Part shown: piece after piece, positions 1 to 8,542 of the stretch
How the letters are laid out: every line of letters begins with the position of its first letter
Position numbering within the stretch: the first letter of the stretch is position 1
From: Daphnia carinata
Lineage: Eukaryota > Arthropoda > Branchiopoda > Diplostraca > Daphniidae
Assembly: GCF_022539665.2 (NCBI RefSeq)
Contig: NW_026712511.1
Span: 1 to 64,000 of the forward strand
Direction of reading: 5' to 3'
DNA: 64,000 nt
Made by a program: the position numbers and the translations under genes
The notes under the pieces: generated by a model
Seen by the model: only the letters and a program-made list of their open reading frames with translations
Databases searched by the model: none
What the model was told of the DNA's origin: nothing

Positions 1-1933
1 TGATATTTCCCCTGCCAACCTTCGAGTTCCCCATCCCGCGATGATTCAAAATACAAACACTTGGTTCAAAAATCAGTGTAAATACTTCACTCCGACGAAA
101 CGGCTACAGGTTGAGATGAAAAGCAATTATTGCGGAAAAAAAGGTCGTACTATATTATTTCATGAATGGCAATAGTAATGAATATCTTGTTATTTCTAAT
201 ATTTTACATCGGCTTTGCTACTTATTTTCGCAGGGGAGAAATATTCAAAGACTACAAATAAAAAATCATCCTCAAACTTCAACTCCTCATTGTCTAAATG
301 CAGTGCTAAACACTAAGGTATTTAATTTGTACTATGTGACAAAAGATTATCTTTGAAAATTTATCAATGCCATTTGTTTCATTAAGTTTAGATGAGCCAA
401 TTGAGTAAGAGAACAATGCCCACATGCCGGTACTTCAGATTTCCAAGAATGAAGTTGTGTATTCCAACCGTTAGTGTTATTTATGATTAATTGCACGACC
501 TTTGCTTGCATTTGGGTTGACCACTCTTGCAATGTCGAAATATATTGATGACAATAACCAAAACGGGGTATGAGATCCTACTGCGTTACAAGTTGAGGAA
601 ATTTTATCAGGTATCCAGCCCGATGTCTGCAAAAAGCTTGACACTTTTTCCAAGTAAGTTATTAAGAACCATTCTCTTTACATCTTGCATCGTAAGTAAA
701 TTTACTGCATGTAGACATCGGCTGTTAAAAATTATCTTAATAACTCTTCATAGGAACATGACTTGCATTCTGATACCCAGTACCTACCATTGGATCAACT
801 AATGAAAAGAAAAAGTACGTTCGTGAGGCAAAAGAAGTTCCAAATGACATCGATGTAAGTATGTATTTAAACCAATTTTCGTGTCCATTAATTGCCCATG
901 TCAGCCCGGCCAGCGAAAGTATATTTTGCATGCAGACTGTTATTTGTATCAAATTTCATGTTCCTTTTTGCTGCCATAGCTGTAAAAAATCTCTGTCTCT
1001 CCAACACCTAGTTAATCAAACCAAGAACGGAAGGCAAATAAACGTTTTCAGAAGGTGAATACAACAATTGAGGAAATGAAAACGTTGCCAAGTTAACTGC
1101 AATAATATAGTTCTGCCACATCGTTACGAACGAAACCTATTATGTACCTAACGTTGCATGGTAAAGTAAGTATTTTACACTTATTGTCAATGTGCGGAGT
1201 AAATTATTGAAAATTCAATTTGAGGAATTTTCAGCTGACAACTCTCGTTCCTCTAAGTATAGCGGAGAATGAAATCATTGGTGGAGCACGAAGGCAAGGT
1301 AAATCTAATATTAAATTAGTGCTTTTGTAAAATTTCTTTTAAATGTTTTTATTACATTTCAAAGGTCTTAAAAGTAGTGAAACGAGCCAGCACTTGAAGT
1401 CTTTCAAAACTGCTTCGTGTCTGGTGCTGTAAAAGTGAACAGAAATCTCAATTACTGCTAAAAATAGTATTAACCGTACAATGTTTCCTATTCGGAATTT
1501 CAATTCGATTGAATTTCCCTCCACCAAGAACTGCCCCTGTTAAATTTCTCGCTCATGTAAACGGAATTTTTAGGATGTCATTTAATCCCGAATGCCATAT
1601 GTACGTTTAAACTAGAAATGAATTTTATAATAAACGGAAAGCAGTGTATGGTTGCACAATCAAAATTTTTTCCGTATTTTAGTTAAACTCCGACTATTAC
1701 AACTGGTAAGTAAAGCCGTATGCTATTAAATCTAAACAAAAAAATCGAATTAATAAATTCCAATCCTTGAAAATGTTGTCTGATTCGGCGGTGGTTGGTG
1801 AAAGTTTTTTCAATATTCTGGTTATTAAATCTCAAAATTAAATAGATTTTTGCAATCACGAGATGCACAGGCTCGCTTCGATTCCAATAAGTGCATTTTG
1901 TTTTTTTTCAGTAATAGAGAAAAAAAAATTATC
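1..1933. other. AT-rich region without an intact gene
   Basis: No long open frame and no domain that I recognise on either strand. Several short stretches have exon-like borders, described in the next entry. The base composition is AT-rich with homopolymer runs, like the non-coding DNA elsewhere in the window. Confidence 0.6.
527..1320 (+). pseudogene. Decayed exon-like segments, unknown gene
   Basis: A segment starting at the ATG at 532 reads about 40 codons, with one in-frame TGA, up to a GTAAGT-type donor near 652. A second segment follows an AG near 750 and ends at a GTAAGT donor near 853. A third lies between an AG near 1240 and a GTAAAT donor near 1300. The frames do not join cleanly, so this would be a broken gene. 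No motif identifies a family, and chance exon-like borders in AT-rich DNA remain possible. Confidence 0.2.
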
Positions 1934-2072
1934 AATTTAGGCTCTATCATAAGTTAAAATTTACGAAATTTAACAGAAATGGTTAGCATTTTTTCCTTCT
2001 CAATTTCTCATTTTTATTTTTACAATTTTTTTATTTTTTCATTAATTTTTAACATATGATAGAGCCTAAATT
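1934..2072. mobile_element. Small MITE with 29-bp terminal inverted repeats
   Basis: The two ends are near-perfect inverted repeats of about 29 bp, each beginning AATTTAGGCTCTATCATA at its outer edge, around a T/A-rich core of about 80 bp. No coding capacity. This is the structure of a non-autonomous DNA transposon. Its superfamily cannot be assigned because the flanking AT-rich bases do not give a clear target duplication. Confidence 0.6.
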
Positions 2073-2760
2073 AATAATTTATATTTTAGCCTTCATTTTA
2101 AAGAAAGGAAAGACAGCTAAAGTTCCAAAGTTTGCGACACTCGTTGGGGGGTTATTCCTTATTAATGCTAAGCAAAAAGCATTTATTGGAATTCTTATCA
2201 TCTCAAGCATCTAGCGATATCCAAAAATTCTTTTTATTTGGACTTTTTGATAGAATTTATGAATGCTATAGATATATCAACTACCCTGAATAATAATAAT
2301 TCGCTGTAAGCTGAATATCACCAGTTTGGTTATGGATTCATTCAAATTGTTCTGAATTTTCTTTTGTAAAAACGTCAATATTTCATCTTCTATCTCTTTA
2401 GATAACCTGCCAACTTCATTGTTTTTTTTTAATATATACGATATATATATACAATATATATTATACGATATATAAATATATACGATATTCTTCAGATGTT
2501 TTTGAATAACAAGTGCGATGGGAACGAACATCATCTTCTGCAAGCTACAAGATGGCACTATCGCTAGGCTTCTGATACAATATCATTGGACTGGCTATTC
2601 AAAACTGGATGGCAGAAAGCATTAAACATTGCACGCCTATTTCGAGCAATTTCATAACGTTACCATGTATTTCTTCATAGTTATCCTGGACAGCGTCACG
2701 ATAGTCAAAGTTTTCTCTCTTTTTCACATTTTTTCGCACTACTAATTTGACACAAACGCG
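2073..2760. other. Non-coding, includes a TA-rich microsatellite
   Basis: No supported gene. 2431-2489 is an imperfect (TA)n tract interrupted by ACGATA units. Short open frames on the minus strand (for example 2599-2808) cannot be linked to any known family. Confidence 0.5.
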
Positions 2761-2890
2761 GATTGGCGGAGAAAAAGGCCCAACAAAAGGCCCATACGAA
2801 AAAGGCACACACGAAAAAGGCCCACTTTTTTTCCAAATTGAAAAGTGGGCCTTTTTCTCCTTGGACTGGGCCTTTTTCTTCGCTTAATTT
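2761..2890. repeat. Iterated MULE-C terminal motif
   Basis: Short units of the type GGAGAAAAAGGCCC occur in direct orientation, followed by inverted units ending GGGCCTTTTTCTCC around a short spacer, giving a fold-back end. The same arrangement lies at 26955-27070. Such arrays of short sites at MULE ends are plausible transposase-binding sites; that role is inferred. Confidence 0.7.
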
Positions 2891-3984
2891 ATATGTTCCA
2901 ACATACTTTAATTTGTTTCAAAACGTATTTCCCACCTCCTATTCCGTGGAAGTTGAAATGTACAAAGGTTGTTGAAACCGTGACCTTCTATAAGGTTTGC
3001 CGATATGAAACAAAGTTAGCGTATGTACGCTAGTTAATCTTTGATTATTTATTCGGTAGCAATCTTATTTCGGATTATGTTAGTATTTATCTATTGCTTA
3101 TATCCCGTTAAATAAAGTTCACTTTTCACAATTTTTGTTTATTGAACTACTTTAGCTTCTTTAAATATAATATGAGAAATATATGTTTTTCACACTTAGC
3201 CTTGTTCTGTCCACCCTCTTTGATCATGCCCCCCCCAGCCATTAGTCCATCTCCCTTATAACTTCCCTTTGTCGATACTTATGCCATAGGTAAAGACCAC
3301 TGATTTGTTGTGAATACGGAAACTGAATGAGTTCCGCGTGGCTTTTGTGGTTGCTGGGAACAAAGATATGTTAATACGAAGACTAGTTTATTATTATTAA
3401 CATTTGATAAATAATTTTTATAGGAAGAACATTACAAACTTAAACTATCGTTTGAGATAAGGACAAATAAAAACTATTATAATTCAATATTGATTCTCAT
3501 ACCATTTATTTCCTTATCACATTTCAATTCTTTTCACGATTACAAAGAGCCCAATAAATATATTAAAATCATAACCTACTGCTATAATTATGCCAAGCGG
3601 TTACTGCTGACTGTTATCTTGGAGTGCTTTTCAGCAAAGCAATAAATAGTTCGAGCAAAACTGGAATATTCAATTTGCGTAGGAACGTCTATGAGCCACA
3701 GTTTTCTACCATGAAGGACTTTGTTTTGTGAGACTGTTATTAGTGAAGACGCTAAACCTTATAAAATGAATCTAAGATTTTTTTTCTTAAAATTTTCCAA
3801 GATCATGGAAGGCATGCCAGTGTATTTTTTTTAAAACTATAACGACATGGCTTGCACATGAAAGAACACGAGTTTAGCTCATCCATGAGTCAGTATCAGT
3901 ATTTAATATGATAAATTTTACTTTTTTAAATTTGGTTTAATCACTTTATATTCTTCCTTTTCAGTTTCTTTTTTTTTAATGTTG

Positions 3985-4350
3985 GCTTTTCACTTTATCT
4001 GTTGTTATTCCTTTCTCTTTTCCTTTTCTTCGATGCGTTCAGCCCAATTTTTTTTTACTTTCTGATTTGATTTATCTCGTTTCTTAATATATTTGTCAAG
4101 CAATTCCACAGTCTTCTACCTATTGCAATACAGAAAAATTAAAAGTTTCTAACATCTTACAAATGTGTTTGTCAAATTGATAGTTTACCTGCAATCCTTC
4201 AGCTATTTGAAGAGCACCATTTCATGCAAGTTTCTCTTCAATGCTTCTTGCATTCTCAACTTCAGCTGGGCCTACCAAGATTTTCACGTTTGGTTTAAGT
4301 TTTTTTCCATTTTAATCATTGCCACTTATTGATCTAAAGTGGTCTTTTTC
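3985..4350 (-). pseudogene. SURF6-like captured gene fragment
   Basis: Read on the minus strand, fragments of a Lys/Arg/Glu-rich protein appear, including KNWAERIEEKEKRKE and, upstream, VELLDKYIKKRDK. A GT-AG intron-like gap lies between the two exon pieces (about 4189 to 4120). The order and character resemble the C-terminal SURF6 domain of eukaryotic ribosome-biogenesis proteins. Frameshifts and stops break it. A homologous fragment with the same intron position lies in MULE-A at 17780-18400. The SURF6 assignment is by eye; a generic lysine-rich coiled coil is the alternative. Confidence 0.4.
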
Positions 4351-4815
4351 AGAATGTGTGAGGGATTAAAAAATTCCATAAAACCAAATGTGCTGATAAC
4401 TAGGCAGCCTTCACGGTGGAAAATTGGTGTTGGCATTGTACTTGCTACTCTTGGTTCAGGAATTTCTGTTTCGACAAACTCTGAAAGACCAGAGGTTGAT
4501 AACACTGATGTTGCCTTGGTGGCTCGTGCAAGTTTGGCAATTCAGGACCTCTTCTTCTTATTTTTCCTTTTTAATTTGTTCTTCATTTCATCTAACTTTG
4601 ATTTGGTTTTTGTCTTCTTATCAGATAAATCCAGCTTTTTCCTGAAAATCAATGGAGTAAACTGGCCGTTTTACTCAAATGTATAGGTTAACACATACCT
4701 GTGAAGTGTGTGAGTTTAGCTGTTGGACGTTCTTCCATTTCTTCAGGATTGTAAGTACGGTTCCTGGTTCCAATTTTTTGGAAAGAACTATTGTGGTCAA
4801 CACCAGCTTTATTAC

Positions 4816-5659
4816 TGTAACGAAGCCAATATACGTCTTCTTATATTCTCATGCTTCCACTTATATCTTATACCTATATTCTCTTCTGCAACATCTTTAA
4901 TAAGTAATTAGTATAAACATGTCAATTGCAACACCATATATACGCAACACGGGTGACCTAGATGAACACCTGCTAGCTAGATGACGCATCCATGTGTCAT
5001 CAGCATCACGCCACTTATAAAACATTTTGATTGGTGGCACGGGCGACGCCCATCATCACACCATTATCACGCCATTTTAAACATCTCTGATTGGTGGTAA
5101 ATATTCGCACAGCAACTCACCAATGTGCCAATATGCAAAGTGTAATCGTGAACCCAAAATATGAAAAAGATCAGACAAGAACTTGCATCTGAGTAAGGTA
5201 GTCGCCTGAATTATTCTTGTTGCTCTTATCTTTTGGTTAATAGTATTGCGTAGTAAACTGTACTCTTTCATGTAAACTTTATTTGTTTAACTTGCTTTAA
5301 TTTGTATCTGTTCGAACTTAGTTATTCTTGGACAGTGCATTTGTCCTTTTCTTAAACACTTGTTCAATCTATTTGATTGTGAATTGACTTCGTGAGCGTG
5401 AGGTTATCTCGTTCGCTTCCGTGTCGATATCTTTCCGCTACCCACTCGTGTTATCACGGTAAGACTTGGTTATAATTGTCTCTCTTTCTCTCTTTAGTTT
5501 CCCTACTGTATCTTTATTTCTCTTTATGTTCTTGCTTAATGTAGTATGCTTACTCTAGAATAATAAATCCATCATTGTGGGAAATACGCCTCCGAGCTCG
5601 TTATTTCCTTTTGTCTTAATACAGTAAAGTCAGACTTCCCACAGGGCAGATGCTTTACA
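4816..5659 (+). repeat. Gypsy-1 5' LTR
   Basis: 844 bp, starts TGTAACGAAGCC and ends GATGCTTTACA, giving TG..CA borders. The same start and end are seen in the LTRs of gypsy-2 (32382-33198, minus strand) and gypsy-3. AATAAA at 5562-5567 is the probable polyadenylation signal. Confidence 0.9.
5005..5100 (+). promoter_or_regulatory. U3 promoter region: TATA box and duplicated CCAAT-type module
   Basis: TATAAAA at 5016-5022. A module running ATCACGCCA, TTTTAAA-like, then TGATTGGTGG occurs twice, at about 5006-5038 and 5067-5098. ATTGG is an inverted CCAAT box. The gypsy-2 LTR has the same pair. Promoter function is inferred. Confidence 0.5.
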
Positions 5660-5690
5660 TAATAGTGGCAGCGTTTTTCAGAGCTCTACC
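5660..5690 (+). promoter_or_regulatory. Primer-binding region
   Basis: Directly after the LTR the sequence reads TAATAGTGGCAGCG; gypsy-3 has TAATGGTGGCAGCG at the same place. TGGCAGCG or TGGTGGCAGCG would pair with a tRNA 3' CCA end. The tRNA species cannot be named from this alone. Confidence 0.5.
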
Positions 5691-5693
5691 ACA

Positions 5694-7241
5694 ATGATGG
5701 AGGATGTTATGTCAGGTGGGCATAAACTTTCTCGTACACCTTTGAACACTCCGCTTTTTCCTGTAACACCCGTAGTGCAAATCAATGACGAAACGATTGC
5801 TAAGTTGATTAGTTTCGAAAAATTGTCAGCTTCTACCGCGACCGTTCCGCATTCATCTCAAGGCAGTCAGACTTCAGATAAAGAAACATAAGCCATTAAA
5901 CCATCTACTTCTCCCGTCTTAATTCCTAAAGTACAGACAGATAACACCCAGTTGAAGAAATTGAGGTCTAACACCGCGTATGAGGCCGTAGCCCCATTAG
6001 TTAAAACTCCCACTAAGAAAATTTGGGGCCGTAGCAAAGCTTCCGTTACACCTACTCAGCCCGCACCGTCTGTTTATGCAAGGTTAGCTTCTCGTTTTTC
6101 TCCCATAAAATCACCTGTGGGAAACACATCAAAGACTAGTTTTCTCTCGAGCACTCTTTTAAGCTTTTTCCAAAAGAAAAGCCCAGTGAATGGACGGTCA
6201 ACCGAAAGTGAGTCTCCATCACCTATACCACGAGATCACGACCAACCAATCGAGAATATTCCCGGCACCAACGAGTCAGTTACCGTCCCTACTACTGACG
6301 CTCAGGTACCTCAAGGAGAGGGAATTGGATTTCCAGTCAACCAATCCATTAATTTGGGAACAACTACGATCGTTGATGCAAACAATCCGGCTGCGGTACC
6401 AATACCAAGCCAACGTGACAACGGATTTGAAAAACCCGAAGACACTCCTGAAAGCCTTGGGAGCAGTCCTGGAAACGATAGCAATTGGACAAACCAGGAC
6501 AACGGCACAGGTTGCGGAGAACCAAGTGGCCGCGCTGACAGCAATCTTCACAACCTATGCGAGGGAGTTTACGATTTACCTACTAAGACAGACTTACAAC
6601 ATCGTCGAGTTACTGACATACACGCCGGCGAAGGACAAGGACCTGTTCAACTTTGTCCCCAAGGAAAGCTTGCTCAACAACCTCGAGGACAGGACATATT
6701 CCCTACTCGCAATCGAGATAGCGCAGTTCTCAACCTACCTAAAGGACACCCTGCGGGAGTACCAGCTGAAGTTTCTCAAGGACATCCTCCACCTGGTCCC
6801 TAACCTAAGAAAAGTTCAGCCCATAAGCAGTTTGGAGGGATTATTGCCGGAACTGACATCGCTTCAGACCAAATTAAACAACTTCCAGACATCGGTGCAA
6901 CCGGACGGGCAGCGAATAACGAAGGAAATCAGGGAAACACTCATTCCGGCTACCAACGAATTGAGACAGTTGCTATCATACATTCCGAGGACCCAGGAAG
7001 AACAGCAAACCACGCCGAGTCCGCAGGAATCGCCGCTGTCGGAACGCATTCCGAAGAGAAGGCGAGCACGCCAAAGAAACCGGCCTTCCAACCAGTCACG
7101 CACTCAACACCCTCCTCAAGCCCAGCAATCCAATCAGCAGGAAGATCTGATAGCGCAACTGAGGCGATTACGAACAGCATTTCAGGACACCCTCAGAATT
7201 CACGGCGAAAGACGTTGAATCCTCCCATATTCGATCCCGAC
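5694..7241 (+). pseudogene. Gag-frame leader ORF (ORF A), interrupted
   Basis: The ATG at 5694 follows the primer-binding region by a few bases. The frame is the same as gag (ATG 7242), so ORF A is an N-terminal extension of gag. It is rich in Ser, Thr, Pro, Asn and Gln and looks disordered. In this copy it is stopped at 5889-5891 and again at about 6804. In gypsy-2 the same frame is open for 486 codons and reads straight into the gag start. From 6190 on it is overprinted by ORF B. Stops here could be damage or could mean that gag starts at 7242. Confidence 0.6.
6190..7218 (+). CDS. Overprinted accessory protein (ORF B), +1 frame on the gag leader
   Basis: 342 codons from ATG, in the +1 frame relative to ORF A and gag. 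The protein looks mostly alpha-helical, with Leu/Lys/Glu-rich stretches such as LPSLLLTLRYLKEREL near the N-terminus and a helical tail RRLRTAFQDTLRIHGERR. Around residues 287-303 is an Arg-rich block (IPKRRRARQRNRPSNQSR) resembling an RNA-binding or nuclear-localisation motif. The same ORF with the same start and Arg-rich block occurs in gypsy-2 (31853-30924) and, frameshifted, in gypsy-3. Its protein sequence is better conserved than the overlapping frame A. The stop lies 24 nt before the gag ATG, compatible with termination-reinitiation. I recognise no known family; a regulatory (Rev-like) role is only a hypothesis. Confidence 0.75.
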   Translation: MDGQPKVSLHHLYHEITTNQSRIFPAPTSQLPSLLLTLRYLKERELDFQSTNPLIWEQLRSLMQTIRLRYQYQANVTTDLKNPKTLLKALGAVLETIAIGQTRTTAQVAENQVAALTAIFTTYAREFTIYLLRQTYNIVELLTYTPAKDKDLFNFVPKESLLNNLEDRTYSLLAIEIAQFSTYLKDTLREYQLKFLKDILHLVPNLRKVQPISSLEGLLPELTSLQTKLNNFQTSVQPDGQRITKEIRETLIPATNELRQLLSYIPRTQEEQQTTPSPQESPLSERIPKRRRARQRNRPSNQSRTQHPPQAQQSNQQEDLIAQLRRLRTAFQDTLRIHGERR

Positions 7242-8489
7242 ATGGCCAAATCTTGTTCTCCTTCACGGGCTGCCACAGTCAACGACTTAAATGATTTTCA
7301 GACAAACCAACACACTTTTTCGCGCCTACAATTGCTTCCTTCCTTTTCGGGAAGTCCAATTTCTCGTTTTGACTCTTGGCTAGAATCTTTTGAAAGCATA
7401 GTTGATGGGGCAGCATGGTCAGAAGAAAAGATTATTCAGATGCTGCGAGCTAAAATAACAGATAAGGCTTTTTCAGTACTTCAAAACATTATCAGGCAGC
7501 ATCCGCATGATTATGCGTCTATTAAAGAAGCGTTACTTGATCACTTTCATGGGGATGAAAACGTCGATGTCTATATAAAAAAATTCAATAAGGCTAAACG
7601 CAAACCAGGCGAAAAAATTGTCGACTATGCGCACCGCTTGCACGAGATTTTTAAGAAGGCGTATCCAGCGGGTTATGCAGAGAAATCGTTCACAATAATC
7701 CTTATGCAAAAATTTATCAAGGGGTTGGATTTCAAATTACAGGCCAAAGTACGTTATAAAGAATTTCGCGATTTTACCGAGCTTGTAGCATCAACGCGTA
7801 TTTATGCCGTTCGTTTGGAAGCTTTAGAGACAGATCGGGAAAAACATGAGTTTGTTAGAGCAATCGATGGATCGTGTGACAAGAAACATTCGGATTTGAC
7901 GGAACTCAAGCAAATGTTAATCGACCAGAAGGAAATAGTCAATAATGTCGTTGCTAATATTAGTCAAGGGAATAAAAATGCGGAGAGCCCGAAAGAAAAC
8001 AGGGAAGACATTAGGGATGTTCTTCAGGAACTCACGCAAGCAGTCAAACAGCTCCAAAGGGACAAGAAAGATTATTCTTCTTCTCCAACAGGCAACCCTT
8101 ATAAGAAACAAGTTTCGTTCCAAACCAATAGCGGCAATCAAGACAGAAATTGGAGACCTCCTCCTCATCGACCCAATAATAACACCAATTCTTACCAAAA
8201 TGCGGGATTCTCTAATAGACCTACACAGTCCACGTCCTCGTTTTCCAGACCTTTTATTGATTCGAGAAATCGGCCTACTCAAAATGGAATAACTTGCAAT
8301 TTCTGCGGTTTTCGTGGGCATACACAATCGGAATGCCGTAAATTCCAACGGCATAATTTAGAACAAGCACAGCCTCCAATTTGTTATTCTTGTCGTGAAA
8401 TCGGACACAAATCGAATAACTGTCCCAAGTTCAGGAGCTCCGATAGGCCGAATATTCCAGGTCCCCCTCAGCGTCAGGGAAACCAATAG
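7242..8489 (+). CDS. gag: Gag polyprotein with two zinc knuckles
   Basis: The start is ATG 7242 (MAKSCSPS); the same residues begin the gypsy-3 copy. Residues of about 25-200 form a retrotransposon gag (capsid-like) domain with SFSGSPISRFDSWLESF and a helical body. A long basic, Gln/Asn-rich linker follows. Two CX2CX4HX4C zinc knuckles are seen near the end: CNFCGFRGHTQSEC and CYSCREIGHKSNNC. Gag builds the virus-like particle and the knuckles bind element RNA. The ORF is intact. Pol follows in the -1 frame, consistent with programmed frameshifting. Confidence 0.9.
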   Translation: MAKSCSPSRAATVNDLNDFQTNQHTFSRLQLLPSFSGSPISRFDSWLESFESIVDGAAWSEEKIIQMLRAKITDKAFSVLQNIIRQHPHDYASIKEALLDHFHGDENVDVYIKKFNKAKRKPGEKIVDYAHRLHEIFKKAYPAGYAEKSFTIILMQKFIKGLDFKLQAKVRYKEFRDFTELVASTRIYAVRLEALETDREKHEFVRAIDGSCDKKHSDLTELKQMLIDQKEIVNNVVANISQGNKNAESPKENREDIRDVLQELTQAVKQLQRDKKDYSSSPTGNPYKKQVSFQTNSGNQDRNWRPPPHRPNNNTNSYQNAGFSNRPTQSTSSFSRPFIDSRNRPTQNGITCNFCGFRGHTQSECRKFQRHNLEQAQPPICYSCREIGHKSNNCPKFRSSDRPNIPGPPQRQGNQ

Positions 8490-8542
8490 ATATCAACTGT
8501 AACTTCGGGGCAGTTGATAAGGAGTCTCAGTTAAAATCCTGA

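Larger units (their letters stand above)
2761..4815 (-). mobile_element. MULE-C, left part, interrupted by gypsy-1
   Basis: The outer edge reads GATTGGCGGAGAAAAAGG, matching the right-hand ends of MULE-A (GATTGCCGGAGAAATAGG, reverse complement at 19377) and MULE-B. About 830 bp inward from 2761 is an inverted copy of 26205-27070, so this is a long terminal inverted repeat. Further in is a SURF6-like remnant also found in MULE-A in the equivalent place. The gypsy-1 LTR begins at 4816 inside this element. The 9 bp outside 2761 do not match the 9 bp outside 27070, so I do not treat the two ends as one clean insertion. Confidence 0.6.

Noticed and set aside
4339..4686. 115-codon plus-strand frame
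   Set aside because: Antisense to the SURF6-like remnant of MULE-C; hydrophobic, Phe-rich tail comes from the complement of lysine-rich codons.
7917..8354. 145-codon minus-strand frame over gag
   Set aside because: Complement of the basic gag linker and zinc knuckles; a similar frame in gypsy-2 at 29877-30140 follows from sequence identity, not function.
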